Origin: JAQBDA01 sp964525785
GTDB taxonomy: Bacteria; Chloroflexota; Anaerolineae; Anaerolineales; UBA4823
Length of the DNA stretch: 53,768 nucleotides
Direction: 5' to 3'
Assembly (NCBI GenBank): GCA_964525785.1
Contig: CAZGIX010000008.1
Span: 1-53,768, forward strand
Shown one piece after another: positions 8,347-15,947 of the stretch. Both the position numbers and the translations under genes were made by a program. Position 1 is the first letter of the stretch; each line of letters opens with the position of its first letter. The notes below the pieces were generated by a model. It saw only the letters and a list, made by a program, of their open reading frames with translations, made no database searches and was not told the origin of the DNA.

Positions 8347-10678
8347 ACAGCCCAGCAGCGCAGCCCGAAACCGCTTCTTGTTAACCAGCCTGGTGGTCAT
8401 GTTGATCTTTATCATGACCCTGGTGGTTCTGCTGGCGGCCTATCCGGTCGTCCTGGCGCCACCGGCTACGACCACTCCCACCATCACCCGCACGCCTACG
8501 ATCACCCCCACTCGAACACAGACGCCAACCATCACGCAAATCCCTACAGCAACCCGCACGCGCCGACCAACTTTCACTTCGACGTTCACCCTCACCCCTT
8601 CGCTCACGCCCCAGCCAAGCGGGACTCCTACGCCCATCGGTCCACCTACCCTGACTCCAGCCCGCCCGGTCTTGGGCGAGAACATTTACAGCCTGCTGCC
8701 CTGGTCCGCAGAAGATGCCGATCGGGTCGTCGCCCTGATCAACGATTATCCCAACACTTTGCTGCGCCAGGAACGCGGCGAGAACGACGAGAACTACTAC
8801 GCGGCGTTTTCCTACGCCATTTTGGCGCAGAATGAGGCCTTGCTGCGCTTTCCGGATGCACCCCAGGCCGATGCCTGGCGCTGGGGACTGGCTTATAACC
8901 TGGCGCGCACCAGCAGCCCGCTTGCGGGACAGAAGTACGCCAATCTGATCGTTGCCGCACTCAACCAGGGTTCTATCGACCCGGATGAGATAGCAGAGTG
9001 GTTCGGAGATAAAGAGCCGCGCCTTGAATTCGAGATCACCGATATACCACCCCTGAGCGGCTATCTGAGCAGCCGGCTGGTGCGCATCGGCGGCGCAGGC
9101 AGCGCCATTCTGCTGCTGCTGGAGACTCCTAGCGCTTATCAGGCTCTGGCTCTGACCAGCGATTTCAACTTCATTGACCCCGTGGAATACAACGCCACCG
9201 CGGGCGAATTGACCGGCGACGGGACGTGGGAGGCGATCGTATATCCAGTCCGTCCTGTGGGGGTGTTGGAGCTGCACCCACCCCGCGTGTTCGATCTCAC
9301 GGAGCTGCCTCCGCAAGAGCTGCCTTTTAACCCCAGGACGTCATCATTTCCCACAGGTACGGGTTATTTCGGCCGATGGGAAGTCTTGTCACACCCCTCA
9401 GGTACAGATAGGCTCAAGTTTGACGGCATACTCTTCCCGGCCTGCCCGGTCCATCTCAGCCGCGTATACACCTGGAATGGTGAATTGTTCGAAGCCAGTG
9501 AGCCCGAATTTCGAGTCGAGCCTTCCACGAACACGCTTGCATTTTGCAAATCGGTAGCGGAGCACGCCTTTCGGACATGGGGCGCGCGAACCGCCATCCA
9601 AATCATGGAGACTGTCTTGCCGGACTGGCCGCCTGAGGTCGATGAAGAAGGCAACGCCTATCCGCTGGACGAGATCGATGAATGGCGCTATCGTTTGGGT
9701 GTGTATCACGCCCTGGATGGTGACTTCGAAGGGGCCATCGCGATCCTTGAGGAGGTCGTGTCGGAGCCAACCATCGCCTCCAGCCGCTGGATCGAGCCGG
9801 CAAGCGAATTCCTAACTGCCTACCAGACTCCTGTCGATCTCTATCGGGCATGTATAATCAGTGCGGTCTGCGATTCACGCCAGGCGCTGGGGCTTACGGT
9901 AAAATCACAATCGTCTCAAACACCATCAGCCCTCCTGACCTTATTAAGGGAAGCGGGTGTAAGTCTGCGCGCCACTGGCTACTATGACTTTGATGGGGAT
10001 GGTAGTACAGAAAGTTGGTTCACCGTCCAGCACCGGCCCGGTGAAAAGCTGGAGCTGTGGGTGCTGGCAGCTTATCCTGAAGGGGTCGAGGCTTTATACA
10101 TCGAAACCCTCGAAGCCGACGTGCCTGATTTTATCCCTTACAATGAGGAAGATGTCCCTCCAATCTTGATCCTGGAGGGGAGAAGGGCCTTCCAGATCAA
10201 CCGCGAAGATGGCAGTTTGATCCCATTTGTTACCTCCCCGGAATTACCCCAATTCTGGCCTAACCGCTACGAAGAAGCGCTCGAGCCCATCGTAGCCGAT
10301 CTGTTCGTGGGTGGCGATCCTGCAGTTCTCTATGAACGCCTGCTGGAGATCCAGGAGTCACCCGGGCTTCTCTGCGTGGCTACCTGGAGCTGCGACAGGT
10401 ACTACTACCTGCTGGGTCTCAGCGCGGAGCTGGCAGGACAGGCGCACAGTGCTGTTAAAAACTACCTGCAGGTCTGGTGGGACAATTCGAAGAGCCCGTA
10501 CACCAGCATGGTGCGGCTGCGGCTGAAAGGACCAGCAGTCCTGCCGACGTTTACGCCGATCCCGAGCGGCACGCCGACCTCCACCCCACCGGCAACGCCG
10601 ACGATTACGGGCACCCCTCCAACCGCGACTGTCTCTCCAACGATGACGGTGACCCCGATTTCTTACCCTTATCCATGA
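8339..10678 (+). CDS. Large membrane-anchored Thr/Pro-rich protein of unknown function
   Basis: I do not recognise a named family. The N-terminus has one hydrophobic segment (about residues 15-40), then a Thr/Pro-rich linker full of TPT and TPTIT units to about residue 105. A roughly 630-residue folded part follows, and the C-terminus ends in a second Thr/Pro-rich tail. The layout suggests a protein held on the outer face of the membrane, with low-complexity spacers at both ends. The region around residues 440-480 and 690-730 reads like helical repeats, but this is weak. ATG 8339 overlaps the aldolase stop by 8 bp; an upstream in-frame ATG at 8327 is possible. Its stop overlaps the lipM start by 4 bp (ATGA), so the three genes are co-translated. 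Confidence 0.8.
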   Translation: MSEQPSSAARNRFLLTSLVVMLIFIMTLVVLLAAYPVVLAPPATTTPTITRTPTITPTRTQTPTITQIPTATRTRRPTFTSTFTLTPSLTPQPSGTPTPIGPPTLTPARPVLGENIYSLLPWSAEDADRVVALINDYPNTLLRQERGENDENYYAAFSYAILAQNEALLRFPDAPQADAWRWGLAYNLARTSSPLAGQKYANLIVAALNQGSIDPDEIAEWFGDKEPRLEFEITDIPPLSGYLSSRLVRIGGAGSAILLLLETPSAYQALALTSDFNFIDPVEYNATAGELTGDGTWEAIVYPVRPVGVLELHPPRVFDLTELPPQELPFNPRTSSFPTGTGYFGRWEVLSHPSGTDRLKFDGILFPACPVHLSRVYTWNGELFEASEPEFRVEPSTNTLAFCKSVAEHAFRTWGARTAIQIMETVLPDWPPEVDEEGNAYPLDEIDEWRYRLGVYHALDGDFEGAIAILEEVVSEPTIASSRWIEPASEFLTAYQTPVDLYRACIISAVCDSRQALGLTVKSQSSQTPSALLTLLREAGVSLRATGYYDFDGDGSTESWFTVQHRPGEKLELWVLAAYPEGVEALYIETLEADVPDFIPYNEEDVPPILILEGRRAFQINREDGSLIPFVTSPELPQFWPNRYEEALEPIVADLFVGGDPAVLYERLLEIQESPGLLCVATWSCDRYYYLLGLSAELAGQAHSAVKNYLQVWWDNSKSPYTSMVRLRLKGPAVLPTFTPIPSGTPTSTPPATPTITGTPPTATVSPTMTVTPISYPYP

Positions 10679-11508
10679 TGAGCTTTCCACACGCCACCTG
10701 GAGATACCTGGTCACACCCGCAGCTTATGGGGCCTGGAATATGGCTGTCGATGAAGCCATCCTGCTGGTAGCCGGAGACGGCAAGGCGCTGCCGACCTTG
10801 CGCCTGTATGCCTGGGAACCTGCCTGCCTGTCTCTAGGTTATGCGCAGCCCATCGCGGATGTTGATCTGTCCCAGCTCCAGGGTCATGGCTGGCAGCTTG
10901 TGCGCCGTCCCACTGGCGGGCGCGCCATCCTCCACATCGATGAGCTCACTTACTCTGTAATCGGACCGCAAGATGAACCGCGCCTTGCCGGCGGTGTGCT
11001 GGAAAGCTACCAGGTACTGGCCCAGGCTCTGGTGAGGGCCTGTCACCACCTGGGCGTCCCCGCCCAAACCAACGCACTCGCCCCTGGTCGGGAAAGCAGC
11101 GCCCCAAAAGGACCGGTCTGCTTCGAAGTACCGTCTAATTTTGAGATCACCGTGGAAGGCAAGAAGCTGATCGGCAGTGCCCAAGCTCGACGGCGCGAAG
11201 GGGTGCTCCAGCACGGTTCCTTACCCATACACGGCGACCTGGCGCGCATCACACGCGCCCTATACTTCGAGGATGAAAGCGGACAAAGACAGGCTGCCGC
11301 GCGCCTGCTCGAACGAGCAACAACCCTTGAGCGCGTCCTGGGGCGCGTCCTGGATTGGCAGTCCGTTGCGCAGGCGTTTGTGGGCGCCTTTGGCGAGGTA
11401 TTGAACCTGGATTTACAGCCATCTGATCTTTCAGGTGATGAATTACGGCTGGCTGAAGAGCTGATCAGGAGTAAATACGCCCATCTCCAGTGGACCGGGA
11501 AGCAGTAA
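10675..11508 (+). CDS. lipM: Lipoate-protein ligase/octanoyltransferase, LipM type
   Basis: Transfers octanoyl from acyl carrier protein to lipoyl domains (GcvH-type) in the cytoplasm, the first step of lipoate assembly. The BPL/LplA fold is clear from RRPTGGRAILH (78-87) and GKKLIGSAQARR (about 162-173) followed by LQHGS. A Cys in PVCFE at about position 149 matches the catalytic Cys of LipM rather than LplA, which lacks it. The ATG at 10675 overlaps the preceding TGA (ATGA), which fixes the start. An upstream extension of the frame is only an artefact of the overlapping gene. Confidence 0.88.
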   Translation: MMSFPHATWRYLVTPAAYGAWNMAVDEAILLVAGDGKALPTLRLYAWEPACLSLGYAQPIADVDLSQLQGHGWQLVRRPTGGRAILHIDELTYSVIGPQDEPRLAGGVLESYQVLAQALVRACHHLGVPAQTNALAPGRESSAPKGPVCFEVPSNFEITVEGKKLIGSAQARRREGVLQHGSLPIHGDLARITRALYFEDESGQRQAAARLLERATTLERVLGRVLDWQSVAQAFVGAFGEVLNLDLQPSDLSGDELRLAEELIRSKYAHLQWTGKQ

Positions 11509-11534
11509 ATCCCCAAAAAGTTCAACCAGATTTG

Positions 11535-11563
11535 TTGCCTTGTAATAGAAAAATCTGTATACT
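11535..11563 (+). promoter_or_regulatory. Promoter of the DUF503 gene
   Basis: TTGCCT (11535-11540), 17-base spacer, TATACT (11558-11563). The expected start of transcription near 11570 leaves only about 5 nt before the ATG at 11575, so the mRNA would be nearly leaderless. Confidence 0.6.
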
Positions 11564-11574
11564 GATAGGTGAGA

Positions 11575-11859
11575 ATGCCAATCGGTCTGCTCACCCTGGA
11601 TATTCATATCCCTGGCTGTACCTCCTTGAAGGAGAAACGCAGCCGCATGAAACCGCTCCTGGCCCGTCTGCACCGGGAATTCAACGTCTCGGTAGCAGAG
11701 ATGGATCACCTGGATTCCTGGAAAGATGCGGTGATCGCCTGTGCAGTCGTGAGCAACGATGTCGGCCAAACACAGAAGGTGCTCCAGCGCATAACGGACT
11801 GGATTGAAACATATTGGCCAGATGTAGATGTCATTGGAGAAGAGCTAGAAATTCTATAA
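11575..11859 (+). CDS. DUF503 family protein (YlxP-like)
   Basis: Small protein of about 94 aa matching the DUF503/YlxP family. It opens with an IGLLTLDIHIPGCTSLKEKR strand-helix pattern, with a conserved AE...D.WKDA.IACAVVS centre and a short C-terminal part. Family members often lie near translation genes (infB-rbfA) and are thought to act around ribosome or RNA function, but no activity is established. ATG 11575 is chosen over GTG 11569 because a promoter ends only 11 bases upstream. Conserved length and motifs make the family call safe. Confidence 0.88.
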   Translation: MPIGLLTLDIHIPGCTSLKEKRSRMKPLLARLHREFNVSVAEMDHLDSWKDAVIACAVVSNDVGQTQKVLQRITDWIETYWPDVDVIGEELEIL

Positions 11860-11934
11860 GATTTTGCACAACGAATCTATAACTACAGTGTTATACCATT
11901 CAAACTGATCATTAATCCTAGCCTTTCATTTTAA

Positions 11935-12069
11935 ATGCGTGCTCTGGACCTGTTCTACCGGGAGTTGAATTGTCTTGATCGGAAGGAAACCACTGGCCAG
12001 GAAATCCTGCTAAATCATTCGCGCCACCGGCAAGAATTTGCTCTACCGCGTGGCGCTTTCATTTACTGA
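11935..12069 (+). CDS. Possible 44-codon small ORF in the DUF503-CxxC protein gap
   Basis: An ATG-to-TGA frame of 44 codons fills most of the 218 bp gap. The product begins MRALDLFYRELNCLD and is rich in Arg, Leu and Glu. It has no Shine-Dalgarno (TTTCATTTTAA precedes the ATG) and no recognised family. A hairpin (12021-12056) lies inside its 3' part. It may be a real small gene, a gene remnant or chance; the evidence is thin. Confidence 0.2.
   Translation: MRALDLFYRELNCLDRKETTGQEILLNHSRHRQEFALPRGAFIY
12021..12056 (+). terminator. Hairpin upstream of the CxxC protein gene
   Basis: GCGCCAC and GTGGCGC form a perfect 7-bp stem, extended inward by CGG/CCG after a one-base bulge, with a 15-base loop. 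It is followed by TTTCATTT. It could end the DUF503 transcript or act as an attenuator for the gene at 12078, which begins only 21 bases later. Confidence 0.4.
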
Positions 12070-12077
12070 AAAACCGC

Positions 12078-12470
12078 ATGGGAAAGACATTACTGGTAGA
12101 AATAATTGCATATGCGCCAACGGCCTATTATCACTGCACACACTGCGAGGTGGTGTGGCGCGAGATGGGATCCACGAATCACATCCATGCTGAACAAGTG
12201 AGAGCCAGCTTGCCAGATGATTTGATTCGGGAATATCAGATGATTTCAGATTGGGTGAGGGAACTGCTAAGCCAGCATTGTGACCAGGTTGCATTCAAGG
12301 TCATCGATGCAGCATCGGTGGAAGGATTCTTGATGTCCTTGCGCTATCGTGTGAGGAAATATCCAGCGGTTGTCATCGATGGCAGTAGAAGATATGCAGG
12401 TGGCAGGCTGAAAGAAGCTGGCGATGAGATTGCCCGGCTGGTAAGGAAGGATCCATTACCCGAGACATAA
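12078..12470 (+). CDS. Small CxxC protein, possibly thioredoxin-fold
   Basis: 130 aa protein with no name I can assign. The N-terminus has a beta strand then HCTHCEVVW (Cys20, Cys23), the placement of a CxxC redox or metal site in thioredoxin-like folds. Near residue 100 the segment KYPAVVIDG resembles the cis-proline strand of glutaredoxins, and SRRYAGGRL follows. The middle contains a helical stretch. A thiol-disulfide or metal-binding role is an inference from these two features only. It precedes cstA by 147 bp. Confidence 0.75.
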   Translation: MGKTLLVEIIAYAPTAYYHCTHCEVVWREMGSTNHIHAEQVRASLPDDLIREYQMISDWVRELLSQHCDQVAFKVIDAASVEGFLMSLRYRVRKYPAVVIDGSRRYAGGRLKEAGDEIARLVRKDPLPET

Positions 12471-12498
12471 TCCTCGGGCCGGAGGAAAGGAGCTTTTA

Positions 12499-12570
12499 TT
12501 GGGGAAGATTATGCATGTATCTGACTCTTTGCTTAATGTACGGAAATTCATCCACGAATATCTCAAGTGA
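12499..12570 (+). CDS. Candidate 23-residue leader peptide upstream of cstA
   Basis: A TTG codon with a perfectly spaced AAAGGAG (6 bases upstream) opens a frame of 23 codons ending in TGA 47 bp before the cstA ATG. An internal ATG at 12511 gives a 19-residue version. No known small CstA partner (YbdD/YjiX type) is recognisable in it. Regulation of cstA by translation of this leader is conceivable, but the only support is the ribosome-binding site and position. Confidence 0.35.
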   Translation: MGKIMHVSDSLLNVRKFIHEYLK

Positions 12571-12617
12571 AGATACAGGCTTAAGCTGTTGATAAAGCCC
12601 GAAAAGGAGTTTAGTTT

Positions 12618-14540
12618 ATGAATACACTCTGGATCGTTGTCGTCGGTGCTCTTACCATTTATCTGGCATATAACTACTATGCGCGGCGTATTGATCGCCA
12701 GATCATCCAGGTGGACGCCAAACGCGCCACGCCCGCCAAGATGTACATGGATGGCGTAGATTTCATGCCCACTGGCAAGAATATTCTCTATGGCTATCAC
12801 TTCAAATCCATCGCAGCTGCTGGACCTATCGTGGGGGTTATCACTGCGGCTAACATCTGGGGCTGGCTGCCATCAGTGCTATGGTTAATGCTCGGCGTTT
12901 CTTTTATCGGCTGGGCCAGCGACTACAGCGCCATCATGGTCGCTGTGCGCAATGACGGCAACAGCCTGAGCGCCATCAGCCATCGCCTGATCGCCCCGCG
13001 CACGCGCTCCATCCTGTTTACATTCATCTTCTTCTACCTGCTGCTGGTAGCTGGCGCATTCATGGGCATTATGGCCGCTCTGCTGGCTGCTCGGCCGGAT
13101 GTGGCCTTCGGCATCGTGATGCTAGCCGTGATGGGTCTGCTGGTAGGGCAGATGCTGTACCGATGGAAGATGGATCTCATCGTAGTCACCTTGATCGCGG
13201 TAGGCGTGGTGGTCCTCTCTATGATCGCCGGGGTTTGGGGTGCTACTCCAACACTGGATGCCGCCGGGCAACCTACCGGAGCAATCACCTGGGCTGGACC
13301 AATCAACTCAGCGGTCGTGAAGCTCAATGCCGGTATCAATACCATTACAGGCGGGAGAGCAGTCATGGCTGTCACAGATCCGACCAACGCCGATCCGCGC
13401 ATCCCCGCGCCGGGTGCCGATGGTGTACGGCCCACGACCGCCCTGTACAACGCCGATACAGGAGAGATCAACACCCTGCCATCTTATCTCTTCTGGGCGT
13501 TGTTCTTGCTGGTTTTTGCTTACCTGGCGTCTACATTGCCAATCTGGCGTTTCGCCCAACCGGTGAACTACATCGGGTTCTGGATTACTTTGATCACGAT
13601 CGGCCTGGCTGCGATCGGGGCAGTGCTGGCGCCATTCATCAAACCTGCGGTGGGCGCGTTTGCACTGGAGGCCAGCAAGCTCCCTGATCTGGGCTTCAAG
13701 CTGGCCGCAGGGAAAGCCTGGTTCCCACTCTGGCCGATGCTGTTCGTCACTATCGCCTGCGGAGCGATCTCGGGCTGGCATGCTCTGATCGGATCGATCG
13801 GTACGGCGCGCCAGCTGGAGTATGAGACAGACGCCTTACCCGTCGGTGGTGGCGCCATGTTTACAGAGTTCACCCTGGCTCTGCTGTCGCTGACAGCGGT
13901 CTCTATCGCAGGTGTGGGCGGCGGCGCAGGCCGGTTTGCAGCGGGTGTTGGCAGCCTGTTCACAGTTCTCTTCGGAGATGGCTTCAGGCTGTACGGCACG
14001 GCGTTGGGCTTCGGCGTATTCATGGTCATCGTGCTCACCGTCACCCAGCTGGTCTTCCGTGTCATGCGCGTCACCCTCTCCGAATGGGCAGGCGACTTCA
14101 TCCCGGTATTAAAGAATCAGCATGTGTCTACCGTGACTTCGATGGTCCTGACCATGGCGCTGGTGCTGACCGGCACCTGGGTGTACCTGTGGCAGCTCTT
14201 TGGAGCATCCAACCAGCTGATGGCTGCCTTGAGCCTGCTGATCGTCACCGTGTGGCTTAAATCCAAGGGACGCAATCCGGGCTATGCCATGTACCCCATG
14301 CTGTTTATGTACGTTACTACACTGGCAGCCACGCTGGTTAACGCCTACAACCTGTATGTCACGATTGCCATTCGGGAAGGTATCAGTGGCGCAAATAAAG
14401 CCGGCGCCTGGGCGATGATCGCCATTTCCGTGTTGTTGTTTGTGACTGCAGTTGTCATCGCCTGGGATGGCTACCAGGCATACAAGAAATACAGCAAGGG
14501 CGAGGCAGCCAAGCCAGCTCCAGCCCCGGTAGGAGACTGA
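12618..14540 (+). CDS. cstA: Carbon starvation protein CstA, pyruvate/peptide transporter family
   Basis: Inner-membrane transporter of the CstA/BtsT family, which imports pyruvate or peptides, often under carbon limitation. The 640 aa protein has the family signatures near its N-terminus (DGVDFMPTGKNILYGYHFKSIA, followed by the GPI/AA.WGW.P region). GWHALIGSIGTARQLEYE comes near residue 390, and about 15-18 hydrophobic segments are present. A soluble loop at about 205-285 separates two membrane blocks. AAGGAG lies about 10 bases before the ATG. It stands alone, followed by a GC-rich hairpin shared with the convergent gene. Confidence 0.94.
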   Translation: MNTLWIVVVGALTIYLAYNYYARRIDRQIIQVDAKRATPAKMYMDGVDFMPTGKNILYGYHFKSIAAAGPIVGVITAANIWGWLPSVLWLMLGVSFIGWASDYSAIMVAVRNDGNSLSAISHRLIAPRTRSILFTFIFFYLLLVAGAFMGIMAALLAARPDVAFGIVMLAVMGLLVGQMLYRWKMDLIVVTLIAVGVVVLSMIAGVWGATPTLDAAGQPTGAITWAGPINSAVVKLNAGINTITGGRAVMAVTDPTNADPRIPAPGADGVRPTTALYNADTGEINTLPSYLFWALFLLVFAYLASTLPIWRFAQPVNYIGFWITLITIGLAAIGAVLAPFIKPAVGAFALEASKLPDLGFKLAAGKAWFPLWPMLFVTIACGAISGWHALIGSIGTARQLEYETDALPVGGGAMFTEFTLALLSLTAVSIAGVGGGAGRFAAGVGSLFTVLFGDGFRLYGTALGFGVFMVIVLTVTQLVFRVMRVTLSEWAGDFIPVLKNQHVSTVTSMVLTMALVLTGTWVYLWQLFGASNQLMAALSLLIVTVWLKSKGRNPGYAMYPMLFMYVTTLAATLVNAYNLYVTIAIREGISGANKAGAWAMIAISVLLFVTAVVIAWDGYQAYKKYSKGEAAKPAPAPVGD

Positions 14541-14592
14541 CCAGGCAACCGGGACTCAGGATAAGTGCTGAAACGTCGCAGATTAATTTTAT

Positions 14593-14620
14593 CCCCCTCC
14601 CCTACCTGCAGGGGAGGGGG
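14593..14620. terminator. GC-rich hairpin between convergent genes
   Basis: Perfect 10-bp inverted repeat CCCCCTCCCC / GGGGAGGGGG around loop TACCTGCA, between the cstA stop and the stop of the convergent membrane protein gene. There is no strong T-tract on either strand, so it is either a non-canonical bidirectional terminator or a dispersed REP-like element. Confidence 0.5.
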
Positions 14621-14629
14621 AACTGAGCA

Positions 14630-15280
14630 TCATTCTACCTGGGTGACCGAGCGCGCCAGGTCTTGCAGCGCCTTGAAGTATTGATCAGCCGCTATGTGCC
14701 TGTAATCCGGCGGCGGCAGGTGGATCTCCAGGTGGGGCGAATCTCTACGCAGGCTGAAGCGGCGATAGGTGGTGGCTAGTTCTCTCATTGGCGCTTCCAG
14801 CTGTTGAAGCACAGCTACTGCTAGATTTCGATAGACAGCGGGCGATACCAGCGTCAATTCCTGGTAAGCCTGCACCTCCCAGTTTTTCTCGGCGGCATCC
14901 TCCATCGCCATGCGCCCTGTCCAAAGCGCTGGATCCGCCAGGTCAAAATCGATTTTTGGAGCAACACTGAGCTGAGCGCGAAAGATAAGCGTATCCCGGC
15001 GACCCCGCAGGTGCGCCGGCAGCCATATCCAGGGGACATCCCGTGGTGCCAGGGCGAGCATGATCTGCAAGCTGCGCATGGGGTTCTTTGCATGGGCGAT
15101 TCCCAGCTCAGCCACCGAGCTGCCCAACCAGCGGAAGGTGGTGCGCTCTCCAACAATTGGCAGACCGCCCTTCATCCATTTCAATATCGCTTCACCATGA
15201 CGAATGTTGTATATCACACCGAAAGCAAACCAGCCCATCACCAAAGTCACAACAATGATCAAGATTGTTTGTGTGTCCAC
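14630..15280 (-). CDS. Single-pass membrane protein of unknown function
   Basis: About 216 aa. One N-terminal transmembrane segment (TILIIVVTLVMGWFAFGVIY) is followed by a cytoplasmic or periplasmic domain containing ILKWMKGGLP and RFRA-like beta structure, with PPPDYRHI near the C-terminus. I do not recognise a family. GTG 15280 is preferred over GTG 15292 because GAGG lies 6 bases before it. It is divergently arranged from the ArsA operon and shares its 66 bp promoter region, where TATACT on the minus strand (15333-15328) may be its -10 box. Confidence 0.75.
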   Translation of the reverse strand: MDTQTILIIVVTLVMGWFAFGVIYNIRHGEAILKWMKGGLPIVGERTTFRWLGSSVAELGIAHAKNPMRSLQIMLALAPRDVPWIWLPAHLRGRRDTLIFRAQLSVAPKIDFDLADPALWTGRMAMEDAAEKNWEVQAYQELTLVSPAVYRNLAVAVLQQLEAPMRELATTYRRFSLRRDSPHLEIHLPPPDYRHIAADQYFKALQDLARSVTQVE

Positions 15281-15329
15281 AGGGTACCTCACCGGGTAGT
15301 TATCTGACGGTTTACGAGCATCGACCTAG

Positions 15330-15335
15330 TATAAT
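15330..15335 (+). promoter_or_regulatory. -10 box of the ArsA-like operon
   Basis: TATAAT ends 10 bases before the first ATG at 15346. No Shine-Dalgarno lies in between, so the transcript would have a leader of only about 4 nt. No convincing -35 is visible. Confidence 0.6.
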
Positions 15336-15345
15336 ATATTCGAGT

Positions 15346-15648
15346 ATGCCAGGCCAATCCGATTTGCCGCAAAAGACCAAGACCAACCGCTGGAAGGCGG
15401 TGCGTGAGTTCCTGTACGGCATGTTTGGCATGGAGATCGCCGAACACGCCCTGGAGATGCGGGCCAGCGTAGAAAGCCTGTTCATGCTGGCTACCGTAGG
15501 CGACATGATCGGAGTACCCATCATACCCCCGTATTACAGCCTGCGCTTGCTGCCCTATGTCGTCCCGCAGATCTCTACCTGGAAACGCCGCGTACTCCGT
15601 GAGCGCGAGTTCAGCGACGAGCACGATTACCATCTTGATGGATTATAG
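15346..15648 (+). CDS. Small protein 1 of the ArsA-like operon
   Basis: 100 aa, no recognised family. The central part is RASVESLFMLATVGDMIGVP, followed by a PPYYSLRLLPYVVPQI segment and a basic WKRR cluster. This could form one membrane-inserting hairpin about residues 45-80. The next gene encodes a paralog that is nearly identical across this segment. ATG 15346 is chosen because the -10 box lies just upstream; earlier codons in the frame fall in the promoter. Only 12 bp separate it from the paralog. Role inferred: client, adaptor or membrane anchor of the ATPases that follow. Confidence 0.8.
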   Translation: MPGQSDLPQKTKTNRWKAVREFLYGMFGMEIAEHALEMRASVESLFMLATVGDMIGVPIIPPYYSLRLLPYVVPQISTWKRRVLREREFSDEHDYHLDGL

Positions 15649-15660
15649 AGAGGAGCAATA

Positions 15661-15939
15661 ATGAGCCCAGATGCGTTTCAACCACCTAAGAAGAGCTTCT
15701 TTCAGAATTTGAAAGAGGTCATGTATGGCATGGCGTCGCACGATATGAGCCGATATGCACTGCGTACGCGCGCCAGCATGGAGCACCTGTTTATCTTGAT
15801 CACCATGGGTGACATGATCGGTATACCCATATTGCCGCCATATTACAGCCTGCGCTTGCTGCCGTATGTCGTTCCGCAGATATCAACCTGGAAACGCCGC
15901 TTGCTGCGTGAAAAAGATGTTTCCGACGCCATGTTCTAG
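15661..15939 (+). CDS. Small protein 2 of the ArsA-like operon (paralog of protein 1)
   Basis: 92 aa, no recognised family. It repeats the plan of the preceding protein: MYGM, RASMEHLFILITMGDMIG, PPYYSLRLLPYVVPQI, then TWKRR and a short charged tail. The two proteins differ in the first 25-30 residues and the tail, so the shared hydrophobic core is the constrained part. GGAG lies about 6 bases before the ATG. Its stop is 8 bp from the first ATPase gene. The tandem pairing of two small paralogs with two ATPase paralogs suggests matched partners. Confidence 0.8.
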   Translation: MSPDAFQPPKKSFFQNLKEVMYGMASHDMSRYALRTRASMEHLFILITMGDMIGIPILPPYYSLRLLPYVVPQISTWKRRLLREKDVSDAMF

Positions 15940-15947
15940 GAGATACC

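Noticed and set aside
8460..8665. Tandem DNA repeat in the Thr/Pro-rich linker
   Set aside because: The repetition is at the amino-acid composition level; the codons do not form a regular DNA repeat or CRISPR-like spacing.
11043..11594. 183-codon minus-strand frame across lipM
   Set aside because: Antisense to lipM with its Cys and Lys motifs intact; the Arg/Ser-rich translation looks like a shadow frame.
13163..13781. Open frames on both strands within cstA
   Set aside because: They lie wholly inside a well-supported membrane transporter gene and their translations have no recognisable domain.
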